This document shows, in pieces, positions 11,746-19,628 of a stretch of 24,852 nucleotides of DNA. The stretch is taken from IMG/VR virus record IMGVR_UViG_3300037119_003952, positions 1 to 24,852 of that record; one strand, written 5' to 3'. How positions within the stretch are numbered: position 1 is the first letter of the stretch; each line of letters starts with the position of its first letter. The notes under the pieces were generated by a model. The model ran no database searches. It was not told the DNA's origin and saw only the letters and a list, made by a program, of their open reading frames with translations. Source of the stretch: a virus. The position numbers and the translations under genes were made by a program.

Positions 11746-13358
11746 TGGATGCTATTCGAGGGGCGTTAAATGACGGTATGATGAGCCCGTGCGCCTCGGC
11801 CGCCACAGGATCTGGAAAAACTTTGTGCATAACCACTCTCGCCCAAGCCGTCACGGCCAAAGGCAAGCGGATGATGACCGTCACCCATGTCAAAGAGCTG
11901 ATCGGACAGTTGGAAGCCACGGCCATCGCTCAAGGGCTCGTTCCCGGTGTGTACGCAGCGGGGTTGAATCGACGCGACAAGTCGCAGAACTACCTGATCT
12001 GCCAGATTCAGTCCGTGTACAAGCGCGCGTTCGACTTTCCGATACCCGATGTTCTGTGTATCGACGAGGCCCATTTGCTCAACTCCGATGATGAGGGCAT
12101 GTACCGCACGTTCATCGGCCATCTCCGCGTGGCGAATCCGAAGATGCGCCTCGTGGGCCTGTCTGCCACGCCCTTCCGCATGGGCTCCGGTCTGATCTAC
12201 GGACCGGATCGGATGTTCGAGGCGTGCGTGGCGCGGGTCGGGATGAAGGAACTCATCACGGACGGCTACCTGACTCCAATCATCGGGAAGAACGGCGACC
12301 GGAACTTTTCCGCTGCCGATCTCCACATGCGTGGTGGCGAGTTCATCGCGGCGGAAATCGAAGCGATGATGGCCGACGAGGCGAAGGTCAGTCTGGCAAC
12401 GAAGGAGATCCTGCACCAGTGCGTCGGCCGGAACCAGATCCTCCACTTCACCACGGGCAACAAACACAGCGTGATGCTGATGGACGAGCTGCGCAAGTCG
12501 GGCGAGACGGCCGAGATGGTGAACGGGGAGATGGCTGCCGGGGAGCGTGAACGGATGTTGACGGGATTCCGTACCCGCCAGTTCCGCCATCTCGTCAACT
12601 GTGCTTTACTTACCACCGGCTACGACGACACGGGCATAGATGCAATCTGTAATTTGCGTCCCACGCGCTCGCCCGGTCTCCTCTTGCAGATGGCGGGACG
12701 TGGGCTTAGACTCGACCCCCGGAAGACGAACACGTTGTTCCTCGACTTCGGGGGTAGTTTGGAGTACTTCGGGCCGTTAGACCTGATCGAAGAGAAGATC
12801 ACCGCCCGAAAATCAGTTGAGATCGGGGGAGAAGCCCCGATGAAGACCTGCCCGATGTGCGCGGCGGTCGTGTTCGCTGGTCGGGTGAAGTGCGATTGCG
12901 GCTACGTGTGGGAGCGCAAGCTGAACCACGAGACTACGGCCAGCGGTGCTGCGGTGTTGTCTGGTGTTCAAGAGAAGCAGGTGTCCCGCACGATGTACAC
13001 CGTCCACTCGCCCCGCGACATCGGGAAAAAGCCCATGCTCAAGGTCGTTCACTACACGGCGGATCGCGAGTCAGTGTCCGAGTACCTGACCGTGTCTCCC
13101 GAGGATAGTGCGACGTGGGCGCGCAAGCAGCTCGAAGGCTGGCTCGCGTCCGTCCCCCGCAAGGATCTGCCCGGCTGGTCGCTGACCATGGAGGCGGGAG
13201 TGATGAAGGGCGTGCGGCAGGGCCAAGAGGCGGTTGTGATTACGTCGGCTGTTGAGATGCTGCCATTCTGCCAATGCCTCGTGGGTCCGAAGACGATTAA
13301 GGTTATGCCGTCCACCAATAATCCGCGATACAGCAGTGTCGTGGGGAGGAGTTTCTGA
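11712..13358 (+). CDS. SF2 DEAD/DEAH-box helicase
   Basis: The 548-aa protein has the SF2 helicase motifs in order: Q-like RPYQQRLV (residues 5-12), Walker A ATGSGKT (31-37), DEAH (118-121), SATPF (about 151-155) and motif VI QMAGRGLRLD (about 325-334). After the helicase core comes a zinc knuckle CPMC...CDCGY (about 379-395) and a C-terminal domain of about 150 residues that I do not recognise. It should unwind or translocate on DNA in replication or recombination. The start at ATG 11712 has only a weak purine-rich site, so translation may be coupled to the overlapping upstream gene. Confidence 0.9.
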   Translation: MRQLRPYQQRLVDAIRGALNDGMMSPCASAATGSGKTLCITTLAQAVTAKGKRMMTVTHVKELIGQLEATAIAQGLVPGVYAAGLNRRDKSQNYLICQIQSVYKRAFDFPIPDVLCIDEAHLLNSDDEGMYRTFIGHLRVANPKMRLVGLSATPFRMGSGLIYGPDRMFEACVARVGMKELITDGYLTPIIGKNGDRNFSAADLHMRGGEFIAAEIEAMMADEAKVSLATKEILHQCVGRNQILHFTTGNKHSVMLMDELRKSGETAEMVNGEMAAGERERMLTGFRTRQFRHLVNCALLTTGYDDTGIDAICNLRPTRSPGLLLQMAGRGLRLDPRKTNTLFLDFGGSLEYFGPLDLIEEKITARKSVEIGGEAPMKTCPMCAAVVFAGRVKCDCGYVWERKLNHETTASGAAVLSGVQEKQVSRTMYTVHSPRDIGKKPMLKVVHYTADRESVSEYLTVSPEDSATWARKQLEGWLASVPRKDLPGWSLTMEAGVMKGVRQGQEAVVITSAVEMLPFCQCLVGPKTIKVMPSTNNPRYSSVVGRSF

Positions 13359-13359
13359 G

Positions 13360-13653
13360 ATGCACCACGTACTGCTTATCCGTGTGCTTCCGAAGCAGGA
13401 GGCCGAGATATTTCGCCAACACCCGCGCCTCGCCTACGACCGCGCACTTCGCCCCGTGTCCTACTTCTCTGCCGGAAAGAGGCTGCGCGACCCAGCGGCA
13501 CGGTACACGGATCGCGCCAACAAAATGGTGAAGGCCAAGGACCGGTGCGTTCACAATATGTCGACGTGTGCCGCACAGATCATGACCGCGCAGATCGCTG
13601 GGCAACTGGACGAGGGTCTGGCCGAATCCCTGCTGTCAGCGTTGATGGCATGA
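13360..13653 (+). CDS. Hypothetical protein (97 aa)
   Basis: GGAGGA lies about nine bases before ATG 13360. The protein begins MHHVLLIRVLPKQEAEIFRQ and has a basic helical centre (DRANKMVKAKDRC) and a C-terminal helix (AQIAGQLDEGLAESLLSALM). It is sandwiched between the helicase and the primase and overlaps the latter by ATGA, so it may be a replisome accessory, but no family was recognised. Confidence 0.6.
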   Translation: MHHVLLIRVLPKQEAEIFRQHPRLAYDRALRPVSYFSAGKRLRDPAARYTDRANKMVKAKDRCVHNMSTCAAQIMTAQIAGQLDEGLAESLLSALMA

Positions 13654-14492
13654 TCGCGGATCGCAACGCCGAAGTCCTGCGGCTCGCCAATCTGGGCTTC
13701 CATCTCGTTCCCTGGAAAGGGCGCAAGCATGTCACTGACGAATCCCGACCACTTGTTGCTGGCTTCCTTGGAGAAGGATCTGCCCGATCCGCCGGCTCCG
13801 TGGCTGCATTCACACGAATATATCCGGCTGCCGACTGGGCGTGTGTACCTGAGAGAGGGATCGCGCTGGATCTTGATAGAAAATCCGGGCGAGACGGTGT
13901 TGCAGCGCTTCAAGAAATTGTCGCAGAGTTTTCCGACTGGAGCACCTTCACCCGTGACTGCCCCATCACCGAAACCAAGTCCGGTGGTCTGCATATCTGG
14001 TTTAGACAGCCAGATGGAGGAGACATCACGTGCTGCGGAAGCATTGCTCCGGGAGTTGAGTTCAAGTCTCGAACGGGATCCGTCCACGTCCCTCCGTCCT
14101 TTGGATACCGGGCAGTGGTGCCTCTCCGAGCTGAGTCGGAGTTGCCGCGACTTCCTGTGGAAATTGCAGATCGTTGCCGCCAAACGAAGAGAGGCGCAGC
14201 GAACGACTACCGGGCTCGCTCCTTTGGGGACGGCGAACGGAGGCTGATGTTGTGTTCGGTAGCCGGAAAGGCACGATCTGCGTTAGCCCTTAACGCTACG
14301 GAGCTGTTCGCCCTACTGACCGCCGTTCGTGATGAGCGTTGCGATAATCCCGAAACCTTTACGGACGAAGAAGTTGCCGGCATAGCCCGTGACTTCGCCA
14401 AGAAAGCTGCCGATGACATCGACGCCCTCGCCCTCGCCGGAGATCAAACCGCTGCTGCCGTCGTCTCTCTGTTCAGTCGAGCCCGGCGATGA
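13650..14492 (+). CDS. PrimPol (bifunctional primase/polymerase N-terminal type)
   Basis: This 280-aa protein matches the archaeo-eukaryotic primase superfamily prim-pol domain. An N-terminal GFHLVPWKG strand precedes catalytic DLD (residues 74-76) in ERGIALDLD. SGGLHIWF follows with H115, then GVEFKSRTGSVHVPPS (136-150), where E137 and K139 stand in for the third acidic motif. It would make primers for the phage polymerase. The C-terminal third (ALNATELFALLTAV, EEVAGIARDFAKKAA) resembles a PriCT-like helical domain. Usually this domain is fused to a helicase; here the helicase-like part is a separate gene overlapping by 80 bases. Confidence 0.85.
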   Translation: MIADRNAEVLRLANLGFHLVPWKGRKHVTDESRPLVAGFLGEGSARSAGSVAAFTRIYPAADWACVPERGIALDLDRKSGRDGVAALQEIVAEFSDWSTFTRDCPITETKSGGLHIWFRQPDGGDITCCGSIAPGVEFKSRTGSVHVPPSFGYRAVVPLRAESELPRLPVEIADRCRQTKRGAANDYRARSFGDGERRLMLCSVAGKARSALALNATELFALLTAVRDERCDNPETFTDEEVAGIARDFAKKAADDIDALALAGDQTAAAVVSLFSRARR

Positions 14493-15765
14493 CGAACCGA
14501 TCGTCGTGGTAGAGGAGCAGACGTTCGATGAGCAGCTAGGCGACCCTACGATTCTCCGCGCCACACCCTTGCTGGCTGCGTGGCAGGATTGGGCGAACGC
14601 ATGTTCTCATAGGCGTCAACCTTTCTTGGCAATGCTGTCAGCTATCACTACGTTCGGCTGCATCATGGGCCGCAACTACCGTGGGCCAACCGGCGCTCTC
14701 GGTAATCTGTACACCGTGGCCCTCGCAGATTCCACGATGGGCAAGGACATGCCCCGCCAGATGGGCAAGATGCTTTTGGAGAAGGTCGGGCGAGGGATGG
14801 CGATCGGTGCCGACACGATGGCTTCCGAGGCCGGCATGCAGCGTGAGATGCAGGAGCAACCTGAGATCGTCTGGTACTTGGACGAGCTGGGCGGTATGCT
14901 GCGGGACTGGCACGCAACAGCCTGCCCCTCGTACAAGCTGGCCATCCGCGATCTGTGGCTGAAGACCAGCAACGGCGAACGTTACTCGGGCAAGAGCCTG
15001 AAGGACGCGAAGGAACAGATCGTCATCGAGAACCCGTACCCGTGCATCTACGCCACGGCCCAGCCGGATATGTTCTGGCCTTACGCGGACAAGGAGATGA
15101 TCTCCTCCGGCTTCCTGGGGCGATGCCTCGTGTTTGAGGGTCAGATCCTTGAGAAGGCCCAGTACGGTCGGAAGATCCTGACGCGCGAGGAGTCGATGCC
15201 GAAGCTGCTGACGGAGCAGATCATCGCCGCCGCCAAGCAGACGCGCAAGACTGGGGCTGTACTCACCAACACCCTCGCCACGATCCACGTCCCCCTCGCT
15301 GACAAGGATGCCGAGGCTGCTGATGCGGAGGTCCATGACTTCTGCGAGGATGCCCGCTACCTGCGTTACCACGGCGAGAAGACGGAGGCGATCCTCGCGG
15401 GCCGGTCGTGGGAGCGGATGCACAAGTTGGCTCTGGTTCACGCGTGGTCTGCCGACCCCTGTAACCCGAAGATCACCGCCGAGTCCATCCATTGGGCGTG
15501 GCGTCTGGTCCAGATGAGTAACGGCGTAGTCACGCGCGGGCTCCGCGACTCGGGTGGCACGAGCGACTTCGAGAAGAAATACAACAGCGTCCTGAAGCAC
15601 ATCGCCCGCGCACAGAACGAGGGCATTCTCCGCAGCGTGCTGCTGAATCGCTGCAAGTTCGAGCAGGCCAAGTTCGATGACATCATCAACCAGCTCGTCA
15701 GTGGAGGCCGGATCCGCCGGGCTGCGGCGGCGACTGGGGCTACCCGACTCTACATCATCTCTTGA
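14413..15765 (+). CDS. DUF3987-like ATPase/helicase with C-terminal winged helix
   Basis: The 450-aa protein is of the DUF3987 type, often the helicase partner of PrimPol. After a Pro/Ser-rich start, the core has LAAWQDWANACSHRR, a divergent P-loop VALADSTMGKDMPRQ (GKD in place of GKS/T), a Walker B-like IVWYLDELGG and a later YPCIYATAQPDMFW strand region. The last 58 residues are a winged helix (EGILRSVLLNRCKFEQ ... TRLYI) homologous to those encoded at 2285 and 2509. ATG 14413 was chosen because AAGAAAG precedes it; GTG 14389 is an alternative. The gene overlaps the PrimPol gene in the +1 frame. Confidence 0.8.
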   Translation: MTSTPSPSPEIKPLLPSSLCSVEPGDDEPIVVVEEQTFDEQLGDPTILRATPLLAAWQDWANACSHRRQPFLAMLSAITTFGCIMGRNYRGPTGALGNLYTVALADSTMGKDMPRQMGKMLLEKVGRGMAIGADTMASEAGMQREMQEQPEIVWYLDELGGMLRDWHATACPSYKLAIRDLWLKTSNGERYSGKSLKDAKEQIVIENPYPCIYATAQPDMFWPYADKEMISSGFLGRCLVFEGQILEKAQYGRKILTREESMPKLLTEQIIAAAKQTRKTGAVLTNTLATIHVPLADKDAEAADAEVHDFCEDARYLRYHGEKTEAILAGRSWERMHKLALVHAWSADPCNPKITAESIHWAWRLVQMSNGVVTRGLRDSGGTSDFEKKYNSVLKHIARAQNEGILRSVLLNRCKFEQAKFDDIINQLVSGGRIRRAAAATGATRLYIIS

Positions 15766-15788
15766 CAACAGTCTGAGGGCTGTAGATT
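15762..15788 (+). promoter_or_regulatory. Candidate promoter TTGACA-15-TAGATT
   Basis: TTGACA (15762-15767) overlaps the DUF3987 stop codon, and TAGATT (15783-15788) follows after 15 bases. Both elements and the spacing match 2845-2871. The ATG of the next gene begins only seven bases after the -10, which predicts a leaderless or nearly leaderless mRNA. Confidence 0.6.
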
Positions 15789-15794
15789 CCACGT

Positions 15795-15977
15795 ATGGAA
15801 AAGACCCATGTCCTGTTCAAGGGTCAGCGGAGGGCTGTGAAAGGCCACGAGTGCTGCCACTGCGGACGCGAGATTTGCCGCAACGAATACTACCACTGCA
15901 AAGTCTTCCTCTATCTTCGCGGCGGTCGAGACCGTGAAGTCCAAGTCTTCAAATCCTGTTGCAAAGGAATCCGATGA
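15795..15977 (+). CDS. Small Cys-rich zinc-binding protein (60 aa)
   Basis: The protein has HECCHCGREICRNEYYHC (residues 18-35), followed by strands KVFLYLRGG and REVQVF and then a closing CC pair (FKSCCKG). Such spacing suits a treble-clef or zinc-ribbon fold. No Shine-Dalgarno precedes ATG 15795, and the predicted transcription start falls at or near the ATG. The stop overlaps the DUF2800 start (ATGA). The function is unknown; it may be an accessory to the nuclease. Confidence 0.6.
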   Translation: MEKTHVLFKGQRRAVKGHECCHCGREICRNEYYHCKVFLYLRGGRDREVQVFKSCCKGIR

Positions 15978-16969
15978 GCACCCACGCCCTCTTCTCCCCC
16001 AGTTCCGCCCACCGTTGGCTGACCTGCACCGCTTCCCCGATGCTCGAAAAGGATATGCCCGACACCAAGTCGGAAGCAGCTTCGCGGGGTGATCGGATCC
16101 ACAAACTCGCCACCGAGATGTTCGACGGCGTGGCGTTCCCCGCCGATGCAGCGGAGGACGAAATCCTGGTTGCCGCCGGGTTCGTTGCTCGGGTGCGCGA
16201 ACTGGCGCAGGGTTCGCCCATCGCCAGCGAGATTCTGCTCAAGAGCTGGGACCCCGACTTCTTCGGAACTGCCGACGCCATTGTTGGCCACACGATCATC
16301 GACCTGAAGACCGGCGAGACGTGGGTTGACGAGAAGGACAACGCGCAGCTCGCTGCGTACGCGGTGATGTTCGCGTATACGCGACTGCTCGCCCCGCCGG
16401 CTGAGGTCACGGCAGGCATCGACCAGCCATCCACGGGCATTCCGCGATTTGCCAATCTGACGTACGACGAACTCGTCGTGTGGGAATCCCGCTTCCGTGC
16501 CGCCATCCACGAGGCCCGGACGGCTCCGAAGATCGTGCGTGGCGATCACTGCCACTTCTGCAAGGCGAAAGCTGTGTGTCCTGCGCAGCGCGAGCTTGCC
16601 GTTCAGGCTGGAGCCAAGCAGCTCGCCCCCGTCGCCACGCTCACCACTGAGCAGCGCAAGGCCGTCATCCTCGCCGCCGACCAGATCCGCAAGTGGCTGG
16701 ATTCGGTCGAGACGTTCGTGGAAGCCGAGACCGCCGCTGGTCTGCCGACTGGGTTCGAGCTGAAGGACGGACGCAAGAAGCCCGCCGCATGGAAGGATGC
16801 CACCGCTCTGCCTGCCGGCTGGTACGAGAAGAAGCCGCTGACCCCGGCTGCCGTGGTGAAGGAAAAGCTGGCGACTCAGGCGGAGGTGGATGCGATCTCC
16901 GAACGTCCGGCTCCGAACAAGGTGCTGTCTCCGCTCAACGGCATTGCGATCGTGGGAGGTGACTGGTGA
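15974..16969 (+). CDS. DUF2800 Cas4/RecB-like PD-(D/E)XK nuclease
   Basis: The 331-aa protein carries the DUF2800 hallmarks. SSAHRWLTCTASP near the N-terminus contains C18, SRGDRIHKLATEM is the helix with H, GTADAIV has D101, and IIDLKTGE has D110 and K112. QLAAYAVMF follows, and a C-x2-C-x5-C cluster lies at 193/196/202 (CHFCKAKAVC). C18 plus the three later Cys would hold a 4Fe-4S cluster as in Cas4 and AddB-type nucleases. It probably processes DNA ends in recombination or replication. AAAGGA lies five bases before ATG 15974. Confidence 0.85.
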   Translation: MSTHALFSPSSAHRWLTCTASPMLEKDMPDTKSEAASRGDRIHKLATEMFDGVAFPADAAEDEILVAAGFVARVRELAQGSPIASEILLKSWDPDFFGTADAIVGHTIIDLKTGETWVDEKDNAQLAAYAVMFAYTRLLAPPAEVTAGIDQPSTGIPRFANLTYDELVVWESRFRAAIHEARTAPKIVRGDHCHFCKAKAVCPAQRELAVQAGAKQLAPVATLTTEQRKAVILAADQIRKWLDSVETFVEAETAAGLPTGFELKDGRKKPAAWKDATALPAGWYEKKPLTPAAVVKEKLATQAEVDAISERPAPNKVLSPLNGIAIVGGDW

Positions 16970-17220
16970 ACTACGAAGACATGCCCGTCTGGGAATCGCT
17001 ACCGGAAAAGGTCCTTGAAGACATGAAGTGGCTCGGCTCTTTCGGCCCCACGGTCAACATTGAGAGCCGGGAACTCAAAGGCAGCATGGCTGACCACGAG
17101 GAAGGGGGTTGCTACAAGACCTACCTCAACGTGCGCGATCTTCGCCAGCTAGCGATCTCGTGCCTCGTCGCTGCGGATTGGTTGGACCAACGCGCGGCCC
17201 TGAAGGCGGTGGCGAAGTGA
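16966..17220 (+). CDS. Hypothetical protein (84 aa)
   Basis: GTG 16966 overlaps the DUF2800 stop (GTGA), with GGAGG six bases upstream. The sequence has MNYEDMPVWESLPEKVLEDM, a middle acidic HEEGGCYKTYL and a helical end RQLAISCLVAADWLDQRAAL. No domain recognised. It is coupled on both sides. Confidence 0.55.
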   Translation: MNYEDMPVWESLPEKVLEDMKWLGSFGPTVNIESRELKGSMADHEEGGCYKTYLNVRDLRQLAISCLVAADWLDQRAALKAVAK

Positions 17221-17576
17221 GCAAGGAATTAATCGAAGCCGCCCAAGCCGTCGTAGGCCGCTGGGATACTCCGCTCTGGAAGGACGCGCCGGCTACGGCG
17301 ATCTACATTGAGCGGTTGCGACGTGCGCTGGCCCAGCCGGAGCCCGTTGAGGATCCGGTTAGGGTTGTCTGGAACGAGATAAACCACAAGTACAACTGGG
17401 TTGCAATGGATGCCGATGGGGTGTGGGTAGCGTATGAGTCAACGCCTAGCATTCTAGGCCCCCTAGGAACTGTGTGGGATTCTCCTGGCCTGTATATCTC
17501 AGTCGGTGGCCGTGCTGGCTGCTCCGAAGGCACCGACTGGCGCACCACGCTCCGCAAACGCCCGGATCCGGCATGA
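17217..17576 (+). CDS. Hypothetical protein (119 aa)
   Basis: GTG 17217 gives MSKELIEAAQAVVGRWDTPL, followed by WKDAPATAIYIERLRRALAQ. This head occurs as a module in many short phage proteins (V-x-R-W-D-[ST]-P-x-W-K). The second half (residues 60-119) is beta-rich with Trp and Gly (HKYNWVAMDADGVWVAYEST). The two halves may be a modular fusion. Coupled by ATGA to the polymerase gene. Confidence 0.6.
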   Translation: MSKELIEAAQAVVGRWDTPLWKDAPATAIYIERLRRALAQPEPVEDPVRVVWNEINHKYNWVAMDADGVWVAYESTPSILGPLGTVWDSPGLYISVGGRAGCSEGTDWRTTLRKRPDPA

Positions 17577-19555
17577 ATAGGCTGGTTTTGGATTTGGAAA
17601 CGCGCAGCCGCGCCGAACTTACCGACGTGGGCGCATGGGTATACTCCTGCGACCCGTCGACCGAGATTCTGTGCGCGGCAGTATCCGTGAATGGCGGAGC
17701 CCCCGAGATTCACGATCTGCGTGGCGGCCTCCAGCCCCCCGAGTGGTCACAAGCCGTTCGGGAAGGCTGGGAGATTTGGGCACGCAACGTGTCGTTCGAG
17801 TACTCGTGTATCACGAACGCGTCGAAGTGGGAACAGCCCAATCTGAATGCGTGGCGAGATAGCGCCGCCGTCTCCGCAGCGTCGGGCTTCCCCGTGGGAT
17901 TGGACGAGTGCGCGAAGGCGCTGCGCATCCCCGAACAGAAGGACGGGGCTGGTACAGCGCTGATTAATTTCTGGTCCAAGCCCGTCAACTCAGGTGGACA
18001 CAAGGGCGAGTTCCGTAGCCCGGACGATCATCCTGAGAAGTGGGCTGACTTCCTGCGGTACTGCCATCAGGACGTGGTCACGGATCTGGCGATTCTCCGT
18101 GAGTTGCCTCCGTTGACCGAGCGGGAGATGACGTTCTGGTTGGCGACGTGGCGGATGAACGTGTCTGGGATTTACATCGATCTCCCCCTGGTTCGCGGGC
18201 TCAACAAACTGGTGTCCGAGAGTCGGGATCTGATCGGCGGGAAGCTGCTGGAATCCACGAACGGTCTGTTCGATGCAGATGTGACGAGCAACCACAAGAA
18301 GGTGCTGGGCTACGTGAACGAGCACGGGGCGGGCATGGATTCGGTGGCCAAACCCAAGGTGAAGGAAGCCTTGGCTCGCGACGATCTGCAAGATGAGGCG
18401 CGCGATGTCCTCGAAGCGAGGCAAGCCCTCGGCAAGACGAGCGTGTCGAAGTTGGAGAAGCTGCTTGCCCAGACCGGAGCCGACTCCCGCCTTCGCTTCT
18501 ACATCCGTCCACACGGCACGGAAACCGGCCGCGATTCCTCGCTTGGGGTTCAGCTCACGAACCTGCCGCGAGGCGGCAAGTTCCCGTTGGATCGGCTGCT
18601 GAATGCGGCCCGCGATGGACACACGCAGGAGTTCATGGAACTGGCCTACGAGAAGGGGAAGTTCGACCCGCTCGGGGCCGTCGTCACCTGTCTCCGTGGA
18701 TGCTTTGCCGCCACCCCCGGCAACAAGCTGACGCAGTGCGACTGGTCCGCCGTGGAGCCGCGCATCGGTGCATGGCTTGTGCAAGACGAAGATATGCTCG
18801 CTGCGTTCCGATTGATTGACGAGAAGGGCGGGCTTGATATTTACCAACTTGAAGCGGCGCGGTTCTATGGCTGTAAGCCCACAGAGATTTCGGGGGATCG
18901 CCGCCAGTTCGGCAAGGTCTTCGTACTTGGATCGCAATATGGGGCCGGCGGTCCTAAACTGCAACTGTTCGCGAAAGACCAGTACAGCGTGATTCTCGCA
19001 GACGACGAGGCGCAGGTGGCCGTGGACGTGTGGCGCGCACTTCACCCGAAGTGGACGCGGATGTGGTCGGACCTGGACATCGCGGCACAGAGCGCCGTTC
19101 GCAGCAAAGGTCGCGTGTTCAACTGCGGTCGCGTAGCTTTCTGCTTTGATGGCACACACCTGCGGATGCGCCTCCCGAGCAAGCGGATTATGACGTTCCC
19201 CTTCGCTTCCATCAAACTCGTCAAGACCCCGTGGGGTGCATGGCGCGACCAGCTCCACTACTGGGGCATGATCGGGATGGGAGCGGGGAAGAAGTGGCGT
19301 GAGTTCCCCATTGCCGGCCCTGCGATCTTCAATAAGGTGGTCCAGTCCAGCGGCGCGTGCATTATGCGCGAGTCCGTTGTGAAACTGGACGCCCAAGGCC
19401 GGCGGGTGGTCCTGCGAGTACATGACGAACTGATCGAAGATACCAGCGCCGACGATGGGTTGCTGAAGCGCGTCATGTTGGAAGTCCCTGCGTGGGCAGA
19501 TGGACTCCCTTTGAACGGCGCCGGCTGGTCCGGTGCATTCTACCGTAAAGAGTAG
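17573..19555 (+). CDS. polA: Family A DNA polymerase with 3'-5' exonuclease
   Basis: This 660-aa replicative polymerase has an N-terminal DEDDy-type exonuclease and a C-terminal family A polymerase domain. The exonuclease carries D7/E9 in LVLDLETRS, NVSFEY as Exo II with Glu in place of Asp, and YCHQD as Exo III. Polymerase motif A is DWSAVEPR (D390), motif B is RRQFGKVFVLGSQYG (about 442-457) and motif C is VHDE (H617, D618, E619). The 5' nuclease domain of bacterial Pol I is absent, as usual for phage enzymes. The DWSAVEPR form is common in environmental phage polymerases. ATG 17573 overlaps the previous stop. Confidence 0.95.
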   Translation: MNRLVLDLETRSRAELTDVGAWVYSCDPSTEILCAAVSVNGGAPEIHDLRGGLQPPEWSQAVREGWEIWARNVSFEYSCITNASKWEQPNLNAWRDSAAVSAASGFPVGLDECAKALRIPEQKDGAGTALINFWSKPVNSGGHKGEFRSPDDHPEKWADFLRYCHQDVVTDLAILRELPPLTEREMTFWLATWRMNVSGIYIDLPLVRGLNKLVSESRDLIGGKLLESTNGLFDADVTSNHKKVLGYVNEHGAGMDSVAKPKVKEALARDDLQDEARDVLEARQALGKTSVSKLEKLLAQTGADSRLRFYIRPHGTETGRDSSLGVQLTNLPRGGKFPLDRLLNAARDGHTQEFMELAYEKGKFDPLGAVVTCLRGCFAATPGNKLTQCDWSAVEPRIGAWLVQDEDMLAAFRLIDEKGGLDIYQLEAARFYGCKPTEISGDRRQFGKVFVLGSQYGAGGPKLQLFAKDQYSVILADDEAQVAVDVWRALHPKWTRMWSDLDIAAQSAVRSKGRVFNCGRVAFCFDGTHLRMRLPSKRIMTFPFASIKLVKTPWGAWRDQLHYWGMIGMGAGKKWREFPIAGPAIFNKVVQSSGACIMRESVVKLDAQGRRVVLRVHDELIEDTSADDGLLKRVMLEVPAWADGLPLNGAGWSGAFYRKE

Positions 19556-19590
19556 TTAACACTGCAATCTGCACAGGTGACAAGAAAACC

Positions 19591-19608
19591 CATTGCAAAA
19601 ATGCAATG
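19591..19608 (+). other. Perfect hairpin before the HNH gene
   Basis: CATTGCA (19591-19597) and TGCAATG (19602-19608) pair fully around the loop AAAA. It lies in the 73-base gap between the polymerase stop and ATG 19629 and may stop or tune read-through into the endonuclease gene, or mark the insertion border. Confidence 0.5.
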
Positions 19609-19628
19609 ATTCCCGACGATCAGGTTAC

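Noticed and set aside
13729-14247. 172-codon plus-strand frame inside the PrimPol gene
   Set aside because: The PrimPol motifs lie in the other frame; the alternative product is Ser/Pro-rich without a fold and has no ribosome site.
14638-15792. 384-codon minus-strand frame opposite the DUF3987 gene
   Set aside because: Antisense shadow of GC-rich coding DNA; the Leu/Arg/Asp-rich product lacks recognisable domains.
17990-19423. 477-codon minus-strand frame opposite the polymerase gene
   Set aside because: Shadow of polA; His/Arg-rich composition typical of the reverse strand and no ribosome site.
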